Below are positions 1 to 9,362 of a DNA stretch of 37,070 nt, one piece after another. The DNA lies in the NCBI GenBank assembly GCA_937129385.1, contig CAKZNC010000024.1, positions 1 to 37,070 of the forward strand. Reading direction: 5' to 3'. Made by a program: the position numbers and the translations under genes. This stretch comes from an uncultured Bacteroidota bacterium. Lineage in GTDB: Bacteria > Bacteroidota > Bacteroidia > Bacteroidales > GCA-2748055. Position 1 is the first letter of the stretch. The number at the start of each line of letters is the position of its first letter. The notes under the pieces were generated by a model. The model saw only the letters and a list, made by a program, of their open reading frames with translations, ran no database searches and was not told the origin of the DNA.

Positions 1-1996
1 TGTCAAATACATGTCCACCACCCGAATGATCTTCATCGATAAATATCTCAAGGATGTCGTAATTGGGATAGCCACCATCGGGATATACATATCCATCCAC
101 AAAAACATCATCGGTGGTTTTTACAAGGAAGTACAACAGGTCAGTCTCGGATGACCACATCACTTTGAATTTACCACTGAAATCATCAGCGGGAATGTTG
201 TTTTCTCCCCAGGGAATCCAAAGCTGGTCGATCGGGAACCATTCTGCTGAAGTCCAGCATGCATCATCCCCGATGCCATCCACGTTTGGAACAGTTGCTG
301 TCTCTTTTGCTACGAATCCCTCATCTTCTGCCACGAGGTCGGACGGGATGGCATACAATTCTATTCCGGTTCCTTCTTCAAGATTTCCTGAATATTGTTT
401 GAGTGTCGGATTGTTCCAGTGCTCGTGTACACCCAGGCTTCCAATCGGAGTGCCGGAATTGTCTGGATCATAAGTGATTCCCTCGGGCCAGTTTTCGCTC
501 GAAGCTGCCTGGTGGAGATAGTCATCCACACCCTGGGCAAAATTGGGACGGTCATACCAGAGCTCCGATCCGGCTTCTGCCTCGTGCCTGAGAAAGTCAA
601 AACAGACCGACTCCAGCGCTACCTGGTCGAGGGACATGAAGATCGAACTTGGCCAGTCATTGTTAAATGGCTCCATGGTCCATTTCACGGGGTATTGGGT
701 TGCTTCCGTTCCGCCCCAGAGGCCATCAACAACGAATAGAAGGGTATTGCCACCAAGTGCTGAACTACCCATGATATCCACAAGCACCCTGTACATCCCG
801 TAATCGGGACGCTCCACCTGGTCGTTTTCAGGTGCAACCAGGCCTGGGTGCATATGCGCTGCTGAATTCCTGTTATGGGAGCCGAAGTGGTTTTTGGCAG
901 TGAGGGTGATTCCTGCCCTTGCATGTGCTTTCAGTGCTGCGAGGTTGACCAGGTAATCTGCATTTACCATCTGCTCATAATAGGTGTCATTGATTGCATC
1001 GGGCATTTCGGCTCCTTTATCAGAAAAGTAGACCGAAGGTTCAGATGCTTCTGTCAGCAATGTTCTTGTCCCTCCGTAGTCTCCATCCCTGTCTCCATAA
1101 TTGACATCGGGGTATACCGCTGCGAACTTTTCGTAGCTCTCCTGCCAGATATGTGATTTTGGATCAGCAACCCAGATATTTTCCTGGGGAACGCCTGCCT
1201 CCCCGATCAACTGCTTCAGGATGCCGAGGGTCACCTGTGGGGAAGTCTCGGAAATGGCAGCATGGTCCCTGCGAGTCAGGTCACCATTGGACCTCCATGA
1301 AGAGGTGCCTTCATTGATCTTGATAAAAATGGTTTCTCCGGATGTATAGCCCACAGCCCCTTTCCCTTTCCGGCTGTTAAAGTTTTTGAATATCGCATCC
1401 CATGCAGAACCTGCATCTTCCATGTTCGCCAGTGCCATGACCGTTTCATTCAGCATACCATCTACCACAGTTTGGTCGGTATTGTCATCCGAAACATAGG
1501 GATCTGCTCCTGTATTTTCGCAATTTTCATCGGTGGCAGCCGGATCCCAGTTCCAGACCACGCGTCCGGGTACCACACCGATAGGTTCGCCAAAGGGTTG
1601 ATTAGATGGGTGATATACTGCCGCTTTTGTGGCATTTGACTTGCCCCTGATATCCAGGTTACCAGTATTGATCAATACCATTGATAACGCAAGCGCCCCG
1701 ATGAAAACAGTCAGTGTGGCAAGATACCTTGATCTCCTCATCAGCTTCCCTGCAGTTTTGAATGCAACGAATGCACCGGTAAAGGAGGTGAGCCAGAGGA
1801 TGAATGTTGCCATCACGGGGAAGGCAGCTTTCATGCATGGATAGGCGGCGCGTGAGGGTTTTGGGATCACCCTGATCAGGAACCATGCTGTTGCAAGGAT
1901 CCCCATGATAATAAATACAAGTTTTGCGGGCATTCGCTTTCCCGATAGCCTGCTTCTCAGCTTTCCGAATCTTCTCTCAAACTTTGGATGTGTCAT
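1..1996 (-). CDS. Membrane-anchored DUF362 protein with C-terminal CBM9-like domain (partial)
   Basis: The frame is open from an ATG at 1996 to the left edge (about 665 codons visible), so the C-terminus is missing. Residues 25-44, 57-78 and 91-109 form three hydrophobic membrane segments. They are followed by a DUF362-type domain (about 180-470) with the family-like stretch IFIKINEG, a TSPQVTLGILKQLI helix and ENIWVADP. From about residue 565 the sequence resembles a family 9 carbohydrate-binding or DOMON-like domain (VDGIGDDACW, then FKVMWSSETDLLYFLV and DILEIFIDEDHSGG). DUF362 proteins are of unknown function, and some relatives carry iron-sulfur clusters; no ferredoxin-type cysteine cluster is visible here. 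The gene is the last of the minus-strand carbohydrate island, 271 bp downstream of the GH28 gene. I infer an inner-membrane protein with an extracytoplasmic sugar-sensing or binding domain. The domain calls are fairly firm; the role is unknown. Confidence 0.8.
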   Translation of the reverse strand, partial: MTHPKFERRFGKLRSRLSGKRMPAKLVFIIMGILATAWFLIRVIPKPSRAAYPCMKAAFPVMATFILWLTSFTGAFVAFKTAGKLMRRSRYLATLTVFIGALALSMVLINTGNLDIRGKSNATKAAVYHPSNQPFGEPIGVVPGRVVWNWDPAATDENCENTGADPYVSDDNTDQTVVDGMLNETVMALANMEDAGSAWDAIFKNFNSRKGKGAVGYTSGETIFIKINEGTSSWRSNGDLTRRDHAAISETSPQVTLGILKQLIGEAGVPQENIWVADPKSHIWQESYEKFAAVYPDVNYGDRDGDYGGTRTLLTEASEPSVYFSDKGAEMPDAINDTYYEQMVNADYLVNLAALKAHARAGITLTAKNHFGSHNRNSAAHMHPGLVAPENDQVERPDYGMYRVLVDIMGSSALGGNTLLFVVDGLWGGTEATQYPVKWTMEPFNNDWPSSIFMSLDQVALESVCFDFLRHEAEAGSELWYDRPNFAQGVDDYLHQAASSENWPEGITYDPDNSGTPIGSLGVHEHWNNPTLKQYSGNLEEGTGIELYAIPSDLVAEDEGFVAKETATVPNVDGIGDDACWTSAEWFPIDQLWIPWGENNIPADDFSGKFKVMWSSETDLLYFLVKTTDDVFVDGYVYPDGGYPNYDILEIFIDEDHSGGGHVFD

Positions 1997-2267
1997 TTTG
2001 ATCGTTGTCTGTTAATGATGAATATGTCAGTTAATTTGTCAGTCGTATTTCGGTCCGGTTCCTTTCAGAACGATGTTCAAATTCATCTGTCCCGTCCTGC
2101 GCCCCGCACTTTAAAGGCGCCAAGGTATTGAAAAATAGCATACTGTAGACTTTTACCTTTTTATTTTAATAAGGTATAAATAACAGGAGGGCTGTACACT
2201 TATTGTCTACTAAATACTCCACCGTATGGTTGCATGCTTCTGCTTTTGTATCCGGAAATCGGCAGCT

Positions 2268-3779
2268 TTAATTGTTTTTAATTGCGGGTAAGCCGGATCC
2301 CGGTCTTGCCGGGGTCTTGCTGATCTCATCGATGTCAAAGCCAGTAACCTCTACCAGCTGTATTCCAAATGTATGATAGGCCGGAACATCACTGTCCCAT
2401 TTAAGTTGAAAATTTCGCACATTCACTCCATCTGTCTTCTGAATATACAGACCCGGCAAGTCGGATTCAAAGAGCTTGTGCCTGTCATCCAGCGCAGGTC
2501 TCAGATCAATATTTCCTCCGTAAGAGGCGGCCAGCGGACTTGTATGGATATGCAGATCGATGTCGTGAAATTCGATATCACTGATCCGGTTGTGATCGGA
2601 CCCCCACACGATCATCCCGGTTTCACTGTCGGCCGTAATATTGCTGAAGCGAATGTTGCTGATGTCTCCGCCATCCATATCTTCGAACTGCGGGATGGTC
2701 GATACATGGACAGGTTCACCGTTCCCCCACCAATGTCCTGAATGGAGCCGGTTGCGGATAATGATGTTGTCAAAGTAGATGTTTTCGATGGATGCATCAT
2801 CCCTGGCAAACACTCCAAGCCCCCTGTTTGAATCATAGATGACCAGGTTAGAGAAGATACAGTTTCGGATCGGGTATGCACCGTAACCAACACGTACACC
2901 TGAGCTTCTGCTTTGAAGCAGGCAGTTGGTTACTGTTACATTTTCGGTCCAGGTTGTATTGTTTCCGTAATATTCAACAGCGTCAACCGAATCTTTCCCC
3001 TCTCCGCCATGTACACCGATGTCGTCTCCGAAACCAGTGACAATAATCGCATCGTCACCTGCCCGGATATCACAATCACTGATTCGGACGTTCCTTGAGT
3101 GTGTGCAATGGATGCCGTCTGAATTCGGTATGAGCAGGTTATTGTGTATGCTGACTCCCCTTACATTCACATCGTCACAGTCACCGATTCGAACAGCCCA
3201 GGAAGGGGTATCCCTGATTGTAATGTCGACCATGGATACATCCTCACAATGCATGAGGACGATACACATGCCGGGTCTGATGTCTTTAAATATCGGACCG
3301 TCAGAGAAATCAAATCCTGGTTTCATGTATGCCTCTCCCTGGCGAATGTATTTCCGGTCAAAATCACCAGCATCATGCGGGCTTGTCTCATCGTGCCAGG
3401 GGGTACCATTGCCGTTGATCTCTCCGTCACCTGTGATGGATATATTCCTGGCGTTGAAAGCATTGATCACACCAAGGATCCGGTCTCCTCTAGTGAAGTC
3501 TTTAATGTCTGTGGATCCTTTCAGTACGGCACCATTCATAAGATGCAGTTCCACATTGTTAAGCAGATCTATTGTCCCTGTAATCCAGGTACCCGGGGGG
3601 ATTATGACCCTTCCTCCGCCTGCTTCATTACAGGCCTTGATGGCATCGTTGATGGATGCTGAGTTGATGAAATCAGGGTTGCTGATCGCCCCATGATCGG
3701 TGATCAGGAAATCTGTTGATTCGGTCTGGCAGGCGCTGAGCAGAATAAATACGACTGCGAGGACTGTAAATTGTCTCAT
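2268..3779 (-). CDS. GH28 family pectinase-like lipoprotein (polygalacturonase fold)
   Basis: This is a 503-residue protein. The N-terminal signal ends in a lipobox (LLSAC, Cys17), so an outer-membrane or periplasmic lipoprotein is likely. The body is a right-handed parallel beta-helix of the GH28 type: an N-terminal GGGRVIIPPGTW segment, then NSDG at 219-222 (family NTDG) and GDD at 241-243, which supply the conserved catalytic aspartates. The usual GHG motif with the third catalytic residue is replaced by SRSSGVRVGYG near 290-300, and the RIK motif is not recognisable (NRGLGVF instead). Length fits bacterial GH28 proteins. The family hydrolyses galacturonan or rhamnogalacturonan backbones, or removes terminal galacturonate or xylogalacturonan units. 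The gene lies 54 bp after the FtsX-like gene in the same direction. Family assignment is strong; substrate and even full catalytic competence are open. Confidence 0.88.
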   Translation of the reverse strand: MRQFTVLAVVFILLSACQTESTDFLITDHGAISNPDFINSASINDAIKACNEAGGGRVIIPPGTWITGTIDLLNNVELHLMNGAVLKGSTDIKDFTRGDRILGVINAFNARNISITGDGEINGNGTPWHDETSPHDAGDFDRKYIRQGEAYMKPGFDFSDGPIFKDIRPGMCIVLMHCEDVSMVDITIRDTPSWAVRIGDCDDVNVRGVSIHNNLLIPNSDGIHCTHSRNVRISDCDIRAGDDAIIVTGFGDDIGVHGGEGKDSVDAVEYYGNNTTWTENVTVTNCLLQSRSSGVRVGYGAYPIRNCIFSNLVIYDSNRGLGVFARDDASIENIYFDNIIIRNRLHSGHWWGNGEPVHVSTIPQFEDMDGGDISNIRFSNITADSETGMIVWGSDHNRISDIEFHDIDLHIHTSPLAASYGGNIDLRPALDDRHKLFESDLPGLYIQKTDGVNVRNFQLKWDSDVPAYHTFGIQLVEVTGFDIDEISKTPARPGSGLPAIKNN

Positions 3780-3833
3780 TGTGTTTGGTTATTGGTTAGT
3801 TGGATGCCTGAAGATACTAAAAAGCCAAAGATA

Positions 3834-6239
3834 TCAGTCACTTTTGATGAATTCGGTAGGATTGAGGTTGGCAAGTCTCACCGAGTGATAGATCACAGCG
3901 ATCCATGAAAAGAGAACCAGGAAAAATGTAATAACCGGAAAGATCCAGATGGGAATTCCTGCCTGGTATGCAAAATTTTCCTGCCATCTTTCAATGGCGA
4001 GCCATGACAGGGGAATGGCAATGGCCGAAGAGAGAATGGCCAGCCAGAGGTATTGACCCAGTTCTGGTCGAATGATCCTGTACATGCTGGCACCGTTGAT
4101 TTTCCTGATCGCCGCTGCATGCATCTTACGTTGCATAAAGAAGCCGCTAAGCGCAAAGAGTCCGGTTCCGGCGATGATCAGGGTGAGCAGACTGAAGACC
4201 ATCAGGACGCGTAGAATGGTATATTCAGTGGCATACAACTCCCTGTAAATATCGGTAGTGAAAAAGTACCGCAACGGATAATCCGGATATAACTTCTGCC
4301 AGACCTGCCTGAGCTTTTGAAGCCCCGTTTCGGTATCTCCTGCGAACCGGATCGAGAAGCACCACAGCCAGGTGTACTCCGGGAAAATGATCATGGGTGA
4401 GATTTCACGCTCCATATCGGAAAGATGAAAATCTTCAACGATCCCGATGATCTCCCCCGGGTATATATACCCTTTTATAGAAAATGTCATGGTGATCTCC
4501 CTGCCGATGAGATTTTCATAGTCTCCGGAGCTGTGAAGCCGGGCTGCCGTTTCATTCAGCATATAAAATTCCGTCGTATCCTCAGTATTGTAATGGGTAG
4601 GAAAATCATTTCCTGCAAGGATCTCAAGGTCATAGAACCGGGTAAAATTTTCATCCACCGGGAATACGAACAACCGGTCTTCAGTCTCAGGCAATCCTTC
4701 GATCTGGTATGGAAAAGCATCCATGGCCATTCCCCCCGGTTCCTCCATCATGGCTGTGACCTCTTCGATGACAGGATATTTCATGAGTTCCTCTCTGAAT
4801 AATGTATATTGATCGACGACGGGCCTTGGAAGATTTGGGATCTGCAATGTGGTGGAATCGTTTGAGCCAATCTGGTTTGAGATCGAAAAGTGAACTTGTT
4901 CCCTGATCATCAGAAGGTTGGTCATCAGGACAAATGTAATGACGAATTCAACGATGATCACGGCCCTGATGAACCAATTCCTGGAATTCAAATTTCGCCG
5001 GGAATTTGTACTTCCTGCAAAGTACCTGATCTTCAGTATTCTGAATAATCTTCGCGTGGTATAACCAGCTGTGACAACCGAAGACAGTACCAGTACCAGG
5101 AGAATGGCCAGCAGGCTTAAGACGAAAAGACGTGGATTTTGTAAGACCGGAACATGAAAGGTATTCCTGATGGTTTCACTCAGAACGAGGCTGAAACCTA
5201 TTGCAAGCATGTAAGCAATGATCCCCACGACCATGAATTCCGTGAGGAACTGGGCGAAGAAATTGCGTTTACCGGATCCTGCCTGCCACTGATAAATAAG
5301 CTTGTTAAGGTTGAGCTGATTCTGGCTGACAGATAACAGCGTGAAATTGAACCAGGCGAGGACAAATACCAACATGCCGGCGATGAAGAGGATCAACAGG
5401 GTTAGTTGATGGACATTCTGGTTCATTTCCCTGGCCAGGTGTGATTTAAGGTGTATATCAGTCAGCGGAATCAATACAGGTTCAACCCCCGTGGCATAAT
5501 CGGCATCGTTATTATCTTTGATCAATGTTGTAATCCCTTTTTCCACCTCTGGAATATTTGCTCCGGGAATGAGTTTGAGGTAGGTCCAGGCGGTAGCATC
5601 ATAAGTCTCAGGGGCATCAAACGAGGTAAGCAGATCGATGGTGAAATGCGTGTTTTTCGGGTATCCCCTGAAGATCCCGGTGATCTCATATTCTTCTGCT
5701 TCAACCCCGAACTGGTGTACGATCTCAATGGTCTTTCCTACCGGGTTTTTGTCTCCAAAATATTTCCAGGCCGTCTCTTCCGACAGGATCACTTTGTAGG
5801 GATTGTTCAATGCACTGCCTGCATCCCCCATCACCATTTCGGGGGGGAAGAGTGTAAGGAATTCAGGGTCACAGGCATAGGTCCTGTTTTCATAATATAC
5901 CGTGGTCTCCTTCCTGACGATGGCATTCCGGAATGGGGCAATTCTTGCCAGGGAGACGATCTCCGAGATCTGGGAATTTGCATACAGCTGGTGAACTATG
6001 TCACCATGGAGGATTCTTGCTGTATGCCGTTCAAAATTCTCCCTGTGCTCTTTAATTGACAACCTGTAGATCTGATCGCTTTCCGGAAAATGCTGGTCAT
6101 AGCTCATATGCCAGGCTGTCCACTGAATAATGGAAAGAAAAGTCATGATCCCGATGATAAGACCTCCTACAACTATGCCTGTGTAGAGAAGGTTCTTCTT
6201 CAGGTTTCTGAAAACCAATCTGATAAATCCGCCTAACAT
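3834..6239 (-). CDS. FtsX/MacB-type ABC transporter permease
   Basis: The protein has 801 residues from the ATG at 6239. The frame could extend 13 codons to a TTG at 6278, but the ATG gives the normal family N-terminus (MLGGFIRLVFRNLKKN), so I chose it. The architecture is the duplicated MacB/FtsX permease layout: TM at about 17-38, a large periplasmic MacB-like domain, TMs at 280-303, 330-355 and 370-392, a second half starting with TM 422-445 and another periplasmic domain, then three C-terminal TMs ending in NPTEFIKSD. Such permeases normally pair with a LolD/MacB-type ATPase for lipoprotein, peptide or drug efflux, or for signalling across the envelope. No ATPase gene is adjacent, which is common for Bacteroidota paralogues of this class. 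It sits between the GH78 and GH28 genes on the same strand, but nothing in it is sugar-specific. Family is certain; substrate is unknown. Confidence 0.9.
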   Translation of the reverse strand: MLGGFIRLVFRNLKKNLLYTGIVVGGLIIGIMTFLSIIQWTAWHMSYDQHFPESDQIYRLSIKEHRENFERHTARILHGDIVHQLYANSQISEIVSLARIAPFRNAIVRKETTVYYENRTYACDPEFLTLFPPEMVMGDAGSALNNPYKVILSEETAWKYFGDKNPVGKTIEIVHQFGVEAEEYEITGIFRGYPKNTHFTIDLLTSFDAPETYDATAWTYLKLIPGANIPEVEKGITTLIKDNNDADYATGVEPVLIPLTDIHLKSHLAREMNQNVHQLTLLILFIAGMLVFVLAWFNFTLLSVSQNQLNLNKLIYQWQAGSGKRNFFAQFLTEFMVVGIIAYMLAIGFSLVLSETIRNTFHVPVLQNPRLFVLSLLAILLVLVLSSVVTAGYTTRRLFRILKIRYFAGSTNSRRNLNSRNWFIRAVIIVEFVITFVLMTNLLMIREQVHFSISNQIGSNDSTTLQIPNLPRPVVDQYTLFREELMKYPVIEEVTAMMEEPGGMAMDAFPYQIEGLPETEDRLFVFPVDENFTRFYDLEILAGNDFPTHYNTEDTTEFYMLNETAARLHSSGDYENLIGREITMTFSIKGYIYPGEIIGIVEDFHLSDMEREISPMIIFPEYTWLWCFSIRFAGDTETGLQKLRQVWQKLYPDYPLRYFFTTDIYRELYATEYTILRVLMVFSLLTLIIAGTGLFALSGFFMQRKMHAAAIRKINGASMYRIIRPELGQYLWLAILSSAIAIPLSWLAIERWQENFAYQAGIPIWIFPVITFFLVLFSWIAVIYHSVRLANLNPTEFIKSD

Positions 6240-6300
6240 CTGTTGAATTCCGAAGCTTACGTAAAGATAGTAATTCAATAATCAGTCAGGTCAGAACTGC

Positions 6301-6333
6301 GATAAAATATTACCGGAATCTGTTCATTTTATC
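6301..6333. repeat. 8-bp inverted repeat upstream of the FtsX-like gene
   Basis: The arms GATAAAAT (6301-6308) and ATTTTATC (6326-6333) are perfect inverted copies separated by 17 bases, about 60 bp upstream of the permease start. A run of six T follows on the plus strand only, whereas both flanking genes are on the minus strand, so an intrinsic terminator for the GH78 gene is unlikely. It could be an operator or chance AT-rich symmetry. The rest of the 6240-6474 gap shows nothing recognisable. Confidence 0.3.
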
Positions 6334-6474
6334 TTTTTTCCGATTGGTACAGATCGCATCACGAGGGTTTATTATAACTTTCTTCCTTCAGTATTTTCCC
6401 GTCATTGTCCTCCTGCATGCATGGATGCAACAGGTAAATCCAATTCGGCGGTGTTGCTACTACCGCGGATCCAG

Positions 6475-9204
6475 CTAATACAGTAGTTCAAACCTGAACG
6501 TGCCGCTTGTTACTTCTAGGACGATCTCGTTTTCACTGATCCGGGTGACCTCAATCCCCTGTACTGCACTCACCTTCTCATTTTCATTGACAAGCGGGAC
6601 TCCCCCCTCATAAAGCTCCATGCGGGTACCGTCAGGTACAGGAACTTTCACAGTGGCTGAAGTATTTGCCGGGATAACCACATCCAGCGTAAAGAGTCCG
6701 TTTTCATTTTTCCAGCTGCTCTTCAGTTTCCCATATGAAGTTTCGATCTTTCCGCTGGCCCATTGGAGGCCCTCTGCAGGCATGGGCGCGATCACCGACT
6801 TTTTGAATCCGGGGTGGTTTTCATCAATCCTGATCCCGGCAAGGTGAGAATAAAACCATTCTCCAATTGAACCGAGTGCAAAGTGATTTCGGGAGTTCAT
6901 CCCTTCGGGTCGTTCTGTATCACTGTTCCAGAGCTCCCACATGGAGGTGGCACCATTTTCCACCATATATCCCCAGGAGGGATACGTTTTACTTGCCGCG
7001 GTTTTGTATGCGGTTTCATGGAAATTGTAATCGCTGAGCGTAGGCAACAGGTATTTGGTGCCAAGGAAGCCGGTGCTCGGGTGATAACCCCGTGAGACCA
7101 CATCCTTTTTCAGGTTTTCAACCACATCCATCTTTCTTTCTTCCGGTGTCAGTCCGAAATTTACCGGCAGCAACAATGCTGTCTGGGTAGCCCCTTCATA
7201 TAGCCCCTGTTCTGCTTCAAAATATCGTTCCTGGAATGCTTTCCTGATCTCCCCGGCAAGCACCTGGTAGCTGTTTTGGTCTTCTTCATATCCGAGGATC
7301 TCTGCGAACTTCGCCAGTAATTTCGTGCTGAAATAGTAATAGGCAGCAGAGATGGGTTGCTGGGGTGATTCCACAACCGCAATCCAGTCGGCATATCCTC
7401 CCCAACCATCACTGTCGTAGATATAGAGTCCGTCCGGCTCTGCGTTCTCCCGCATGTATTCCACCCACTCCTTGTAATCGTTATAGAATTTCTCAAGGAT
7501 ACGTTTATCATTATAGAACCTGTATAGCTCCCATGGCACAATGGTAAAAGCATCACCCCAGGCCGGTTTGGCCGGACCGGTGACCACGATCACAGGATTT
7601 ACATCCGTGACCCATCCTTCTTCAGACTGACTGTCGGCGATGTCCCTGACCCATTTTGCATAGAATCCATTCATGTCCATGTTGTAGCAAGAGGTGGCTG
7701 CAAAAATCTGTGCATCACCCATCCACCCCAGCCTTTCGTCCCTTTGAGGACAGTCTGTCGGAACTGAGAACATGTTGCTTCGCTGGCCATTTTCAATATT
7801 TGCCTGGATCTGGTTAAGCAGCTCATTTGAACATTCAAAGTTGCCGGTTTCCCTTGCGGCATTGTGATAATTCAAACCTAAAACTGTCGAGGAGTCGGGT
7901 GTTGCTGGCAACCCGCTGATCTCAACATACCTGAATCCGTGATATGTAAAGGCGGGTGACCATACCTCCGTGCCTGTTCCTTTCAGGATATACCTGTCAG
8001 TGGCTGTTGCTGATCGCAGGTTCTCCTGGGCAACAGTTCCATCTTCATGAAGCAGCTCTGCGAACTTCATCACGATCTCCTTTCCCTCATCACCGCTGAC
8101 TTCCAGCCTTATGCCTCCTGTCATGTTCACTCCCATGTCAAATACCCAGGCGCCATTCTCAACCTGTTTCATACTTTTTGGAGTGATTTTCCTGGTAATC
8201 CTTATTGGAGGATGTGTATGCGCGGAAAGAATCGCATCCTTCTGTTCGAACACATCCACGTTGTCCCAATCTGAATCATCCAGACCAGTCTCATTCCAGC
8301 CCGGAATCTCCAGCCTTCCATCATAATTCTCGCCATGGTAAAGTGTGTTTTCCTTGATGGGGGAGAAGTTCCATTTCCAGGTGTCATCAGAAGTAACTAT
8401 TTCTTTACTTCCATCGACATATTCCACCTCCAATTGCATGAGTGCCATCATTGGGCCCTGACTGTAGGATTTTCCTCCCTTCCATCCAAGTCCGGATGAA
8501 TACCAGACATTGCCAAGCATCATGCCGGTGACGTTGTTTCCTTTTTTTAACTGGTCGGCGACCTCGTACACCTGGTACATGATCCTGGTCGGGTAATCGG
8601 TCCACCCTGGTGTGAGCAGGTCTTCACTGATCTTTTTACCATTCATGAACAGATGGTAACTGCCGAGTCCGGTCACATAGGCCTTGGCCGACCTCACATT
8701 TTTATCCAATTTGAACTCTTTCCTGAGCAGGATGGACCGGGGGCGTGTTGAATCTGATTTGGACTCGGACTCAAATGCTCCAACCCACTTTGCATGCCAG
8801 TCGTCCTGATCAAGTGCCACATCGAAAATTCCTGGATTGCTCCATTCCGTCACCTGGTCATTATTGTTCCAGGTCCTTACCGTCCAGTAATATCTCATTC
8901 CAGGTTCGAGTGGACTGCCGTCATATTCTATAAATACAGATTTTCCGGATACAACCTTGCCACTGTTCCATGCATCTGCTTTCTTTTCGGAAAGGATGCT
9001 GTTGGAGGTGGCGACCAGCACCTGGTAGGCAGACTGGGCCGCTCCGCGGGTAGTATCGCTGAGAATCCAGGAAAATCTGGGAATATCTGTGTCGATGATC
9101 CCGCTGCCATATTCAACTCTGAGGTCGGATGGTGGGTTTTCAAGTTCACTAGTACATGCGTTGATTAGCAATGCAATTCCAAAAAACAGGATGAAGTTTT
9201 TCAT
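6475..9204 (-). CDS. GH78 alpha-L-rhamnosidase, lipoprotein
   Basis: A 909-residue enzyme of the usual GH78 length. The signal peptide ends in a lipobox with Cys17. An N-terminal fibronectin-like domain (about 25-130; RFSWILSD, YYWTVRTWN) is followed by two beta-sandwich domains (about 150-340 and 345-450), the (alpha/alpha)6 catalytic barrel (about 455-790) and a C-terminal beta domain. The signature DCPQRDERLGWMGD is at 484-497; by family knowledge Glu490 is the general acid, and Glu757 in MWELW is the likely base. The enzyme removes terminal alpha-L-rhamnose from rhamnogalacturonan, glycosides or bacterial/algal polysaccharides, probably at the outer membrane or in the periplasm. It lies 235 bp upstream of the permease gene and 158 bp downstream of the esterase gene, all minus strand. 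All key residues are present, so it should be active. Confidence 0.95.
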   Translation of the reverse strand: MKNFILFFGIALLINACTSELENPPSDLRVEYGSGIIDTDIPRFSWILSDTTRGAAQSAYQVLVATSNSILSEKKADAWNSGKVVSGKSVFIEYDGSPLEPGMRYYWTVRTWNNNDQVTEWSNPGIFDVALDQDDWHAKWVGAFESESKSDSTRPRSILLRKEFKLDKNVRSAKAYVTGLGSYHLFMNGKKISEDLLTPGWTDYPTRIMYQVYEVADQLKKGNNVTGMMLGNVWYSSGLGWKGGKSYSQGPMMALMQLEVEYVDGSKEIVTSDDTWKWNFSPIKENTLYHGENYDGRLEIPGWNETGLDDSDWDNVDVFEQKDAILSAHTHPPIRITRKITPKSMKQVENGAWVFDMGVNMTGGIRLEVSGDEGKEIVMKFAELLHEDGTVAQENLRSATATDRYILKGTGTEVWSPAFTYHGFRYVEISGLPATPDSSTVLGLNYHNAARETGNFECSNELLNQIQANIENGQRSNMFSVPTDCPQRDERLGWMGDAQIFAATSCYNMDMNGFYAKWVRDIADSQSEEGWVTDVNPVIVVTGPAKPAWGDAFTIVPWELYRFYNDKRILEKFYNDYKEWVEYMRENAEPDGLYIYDSDGWGGYADWIAVVESPQQPISAAYYYFSTKLLAKFAEILGYEEDQNSYQVLAGEIRKAFQERYFEAEQGLYEGATQTALLLPVNFGLTPEERKMDVVENLKKDVVSRGYHPSTGFLGTKYLLPTLSDYNFHETAYKTAASKTYPSWGYMVENGATSMWELWNSDTERPEGMNSRNHFALGSIGEWFYSHLAGIRIDENHPGFKKSVIAPMPAEGLQWASGKIETSYGKLKSSWKNENGLFTLDVVIPANTSATVKVPVPDGTRMELYEGGVPLVNENEKVSAVQGIEVTRISENEIVLEVTSGTFRFELLY

Positions 9205-9362
9205 AACAGGAAGGTTGGTTTTAGGTTAATAGCTTCTAAAAATAGTAAAATTCAACGGATTGATGCATGAGGATGTAAAATAGAAGATACCAGGTATGTG
9301 ACCTGCTGATCACATGGTGCAGCCAGTTAACGAGGATCTTCCGGTGACGAAAAGTCTGACCC

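Noticed and set aside
3019-3696. 225-codon plus-strand frame antisense to the GH28 gene
   Set aside because: It has no domain or signal features and is explained as a shadow of the well-supported GH28 frame.
5451-6059. 202-codon plus-strand frame antisense to the permease gene
   Set aside because: The composition is not protein-like, and the opposite strand encodes a clear FtsX-type protein.
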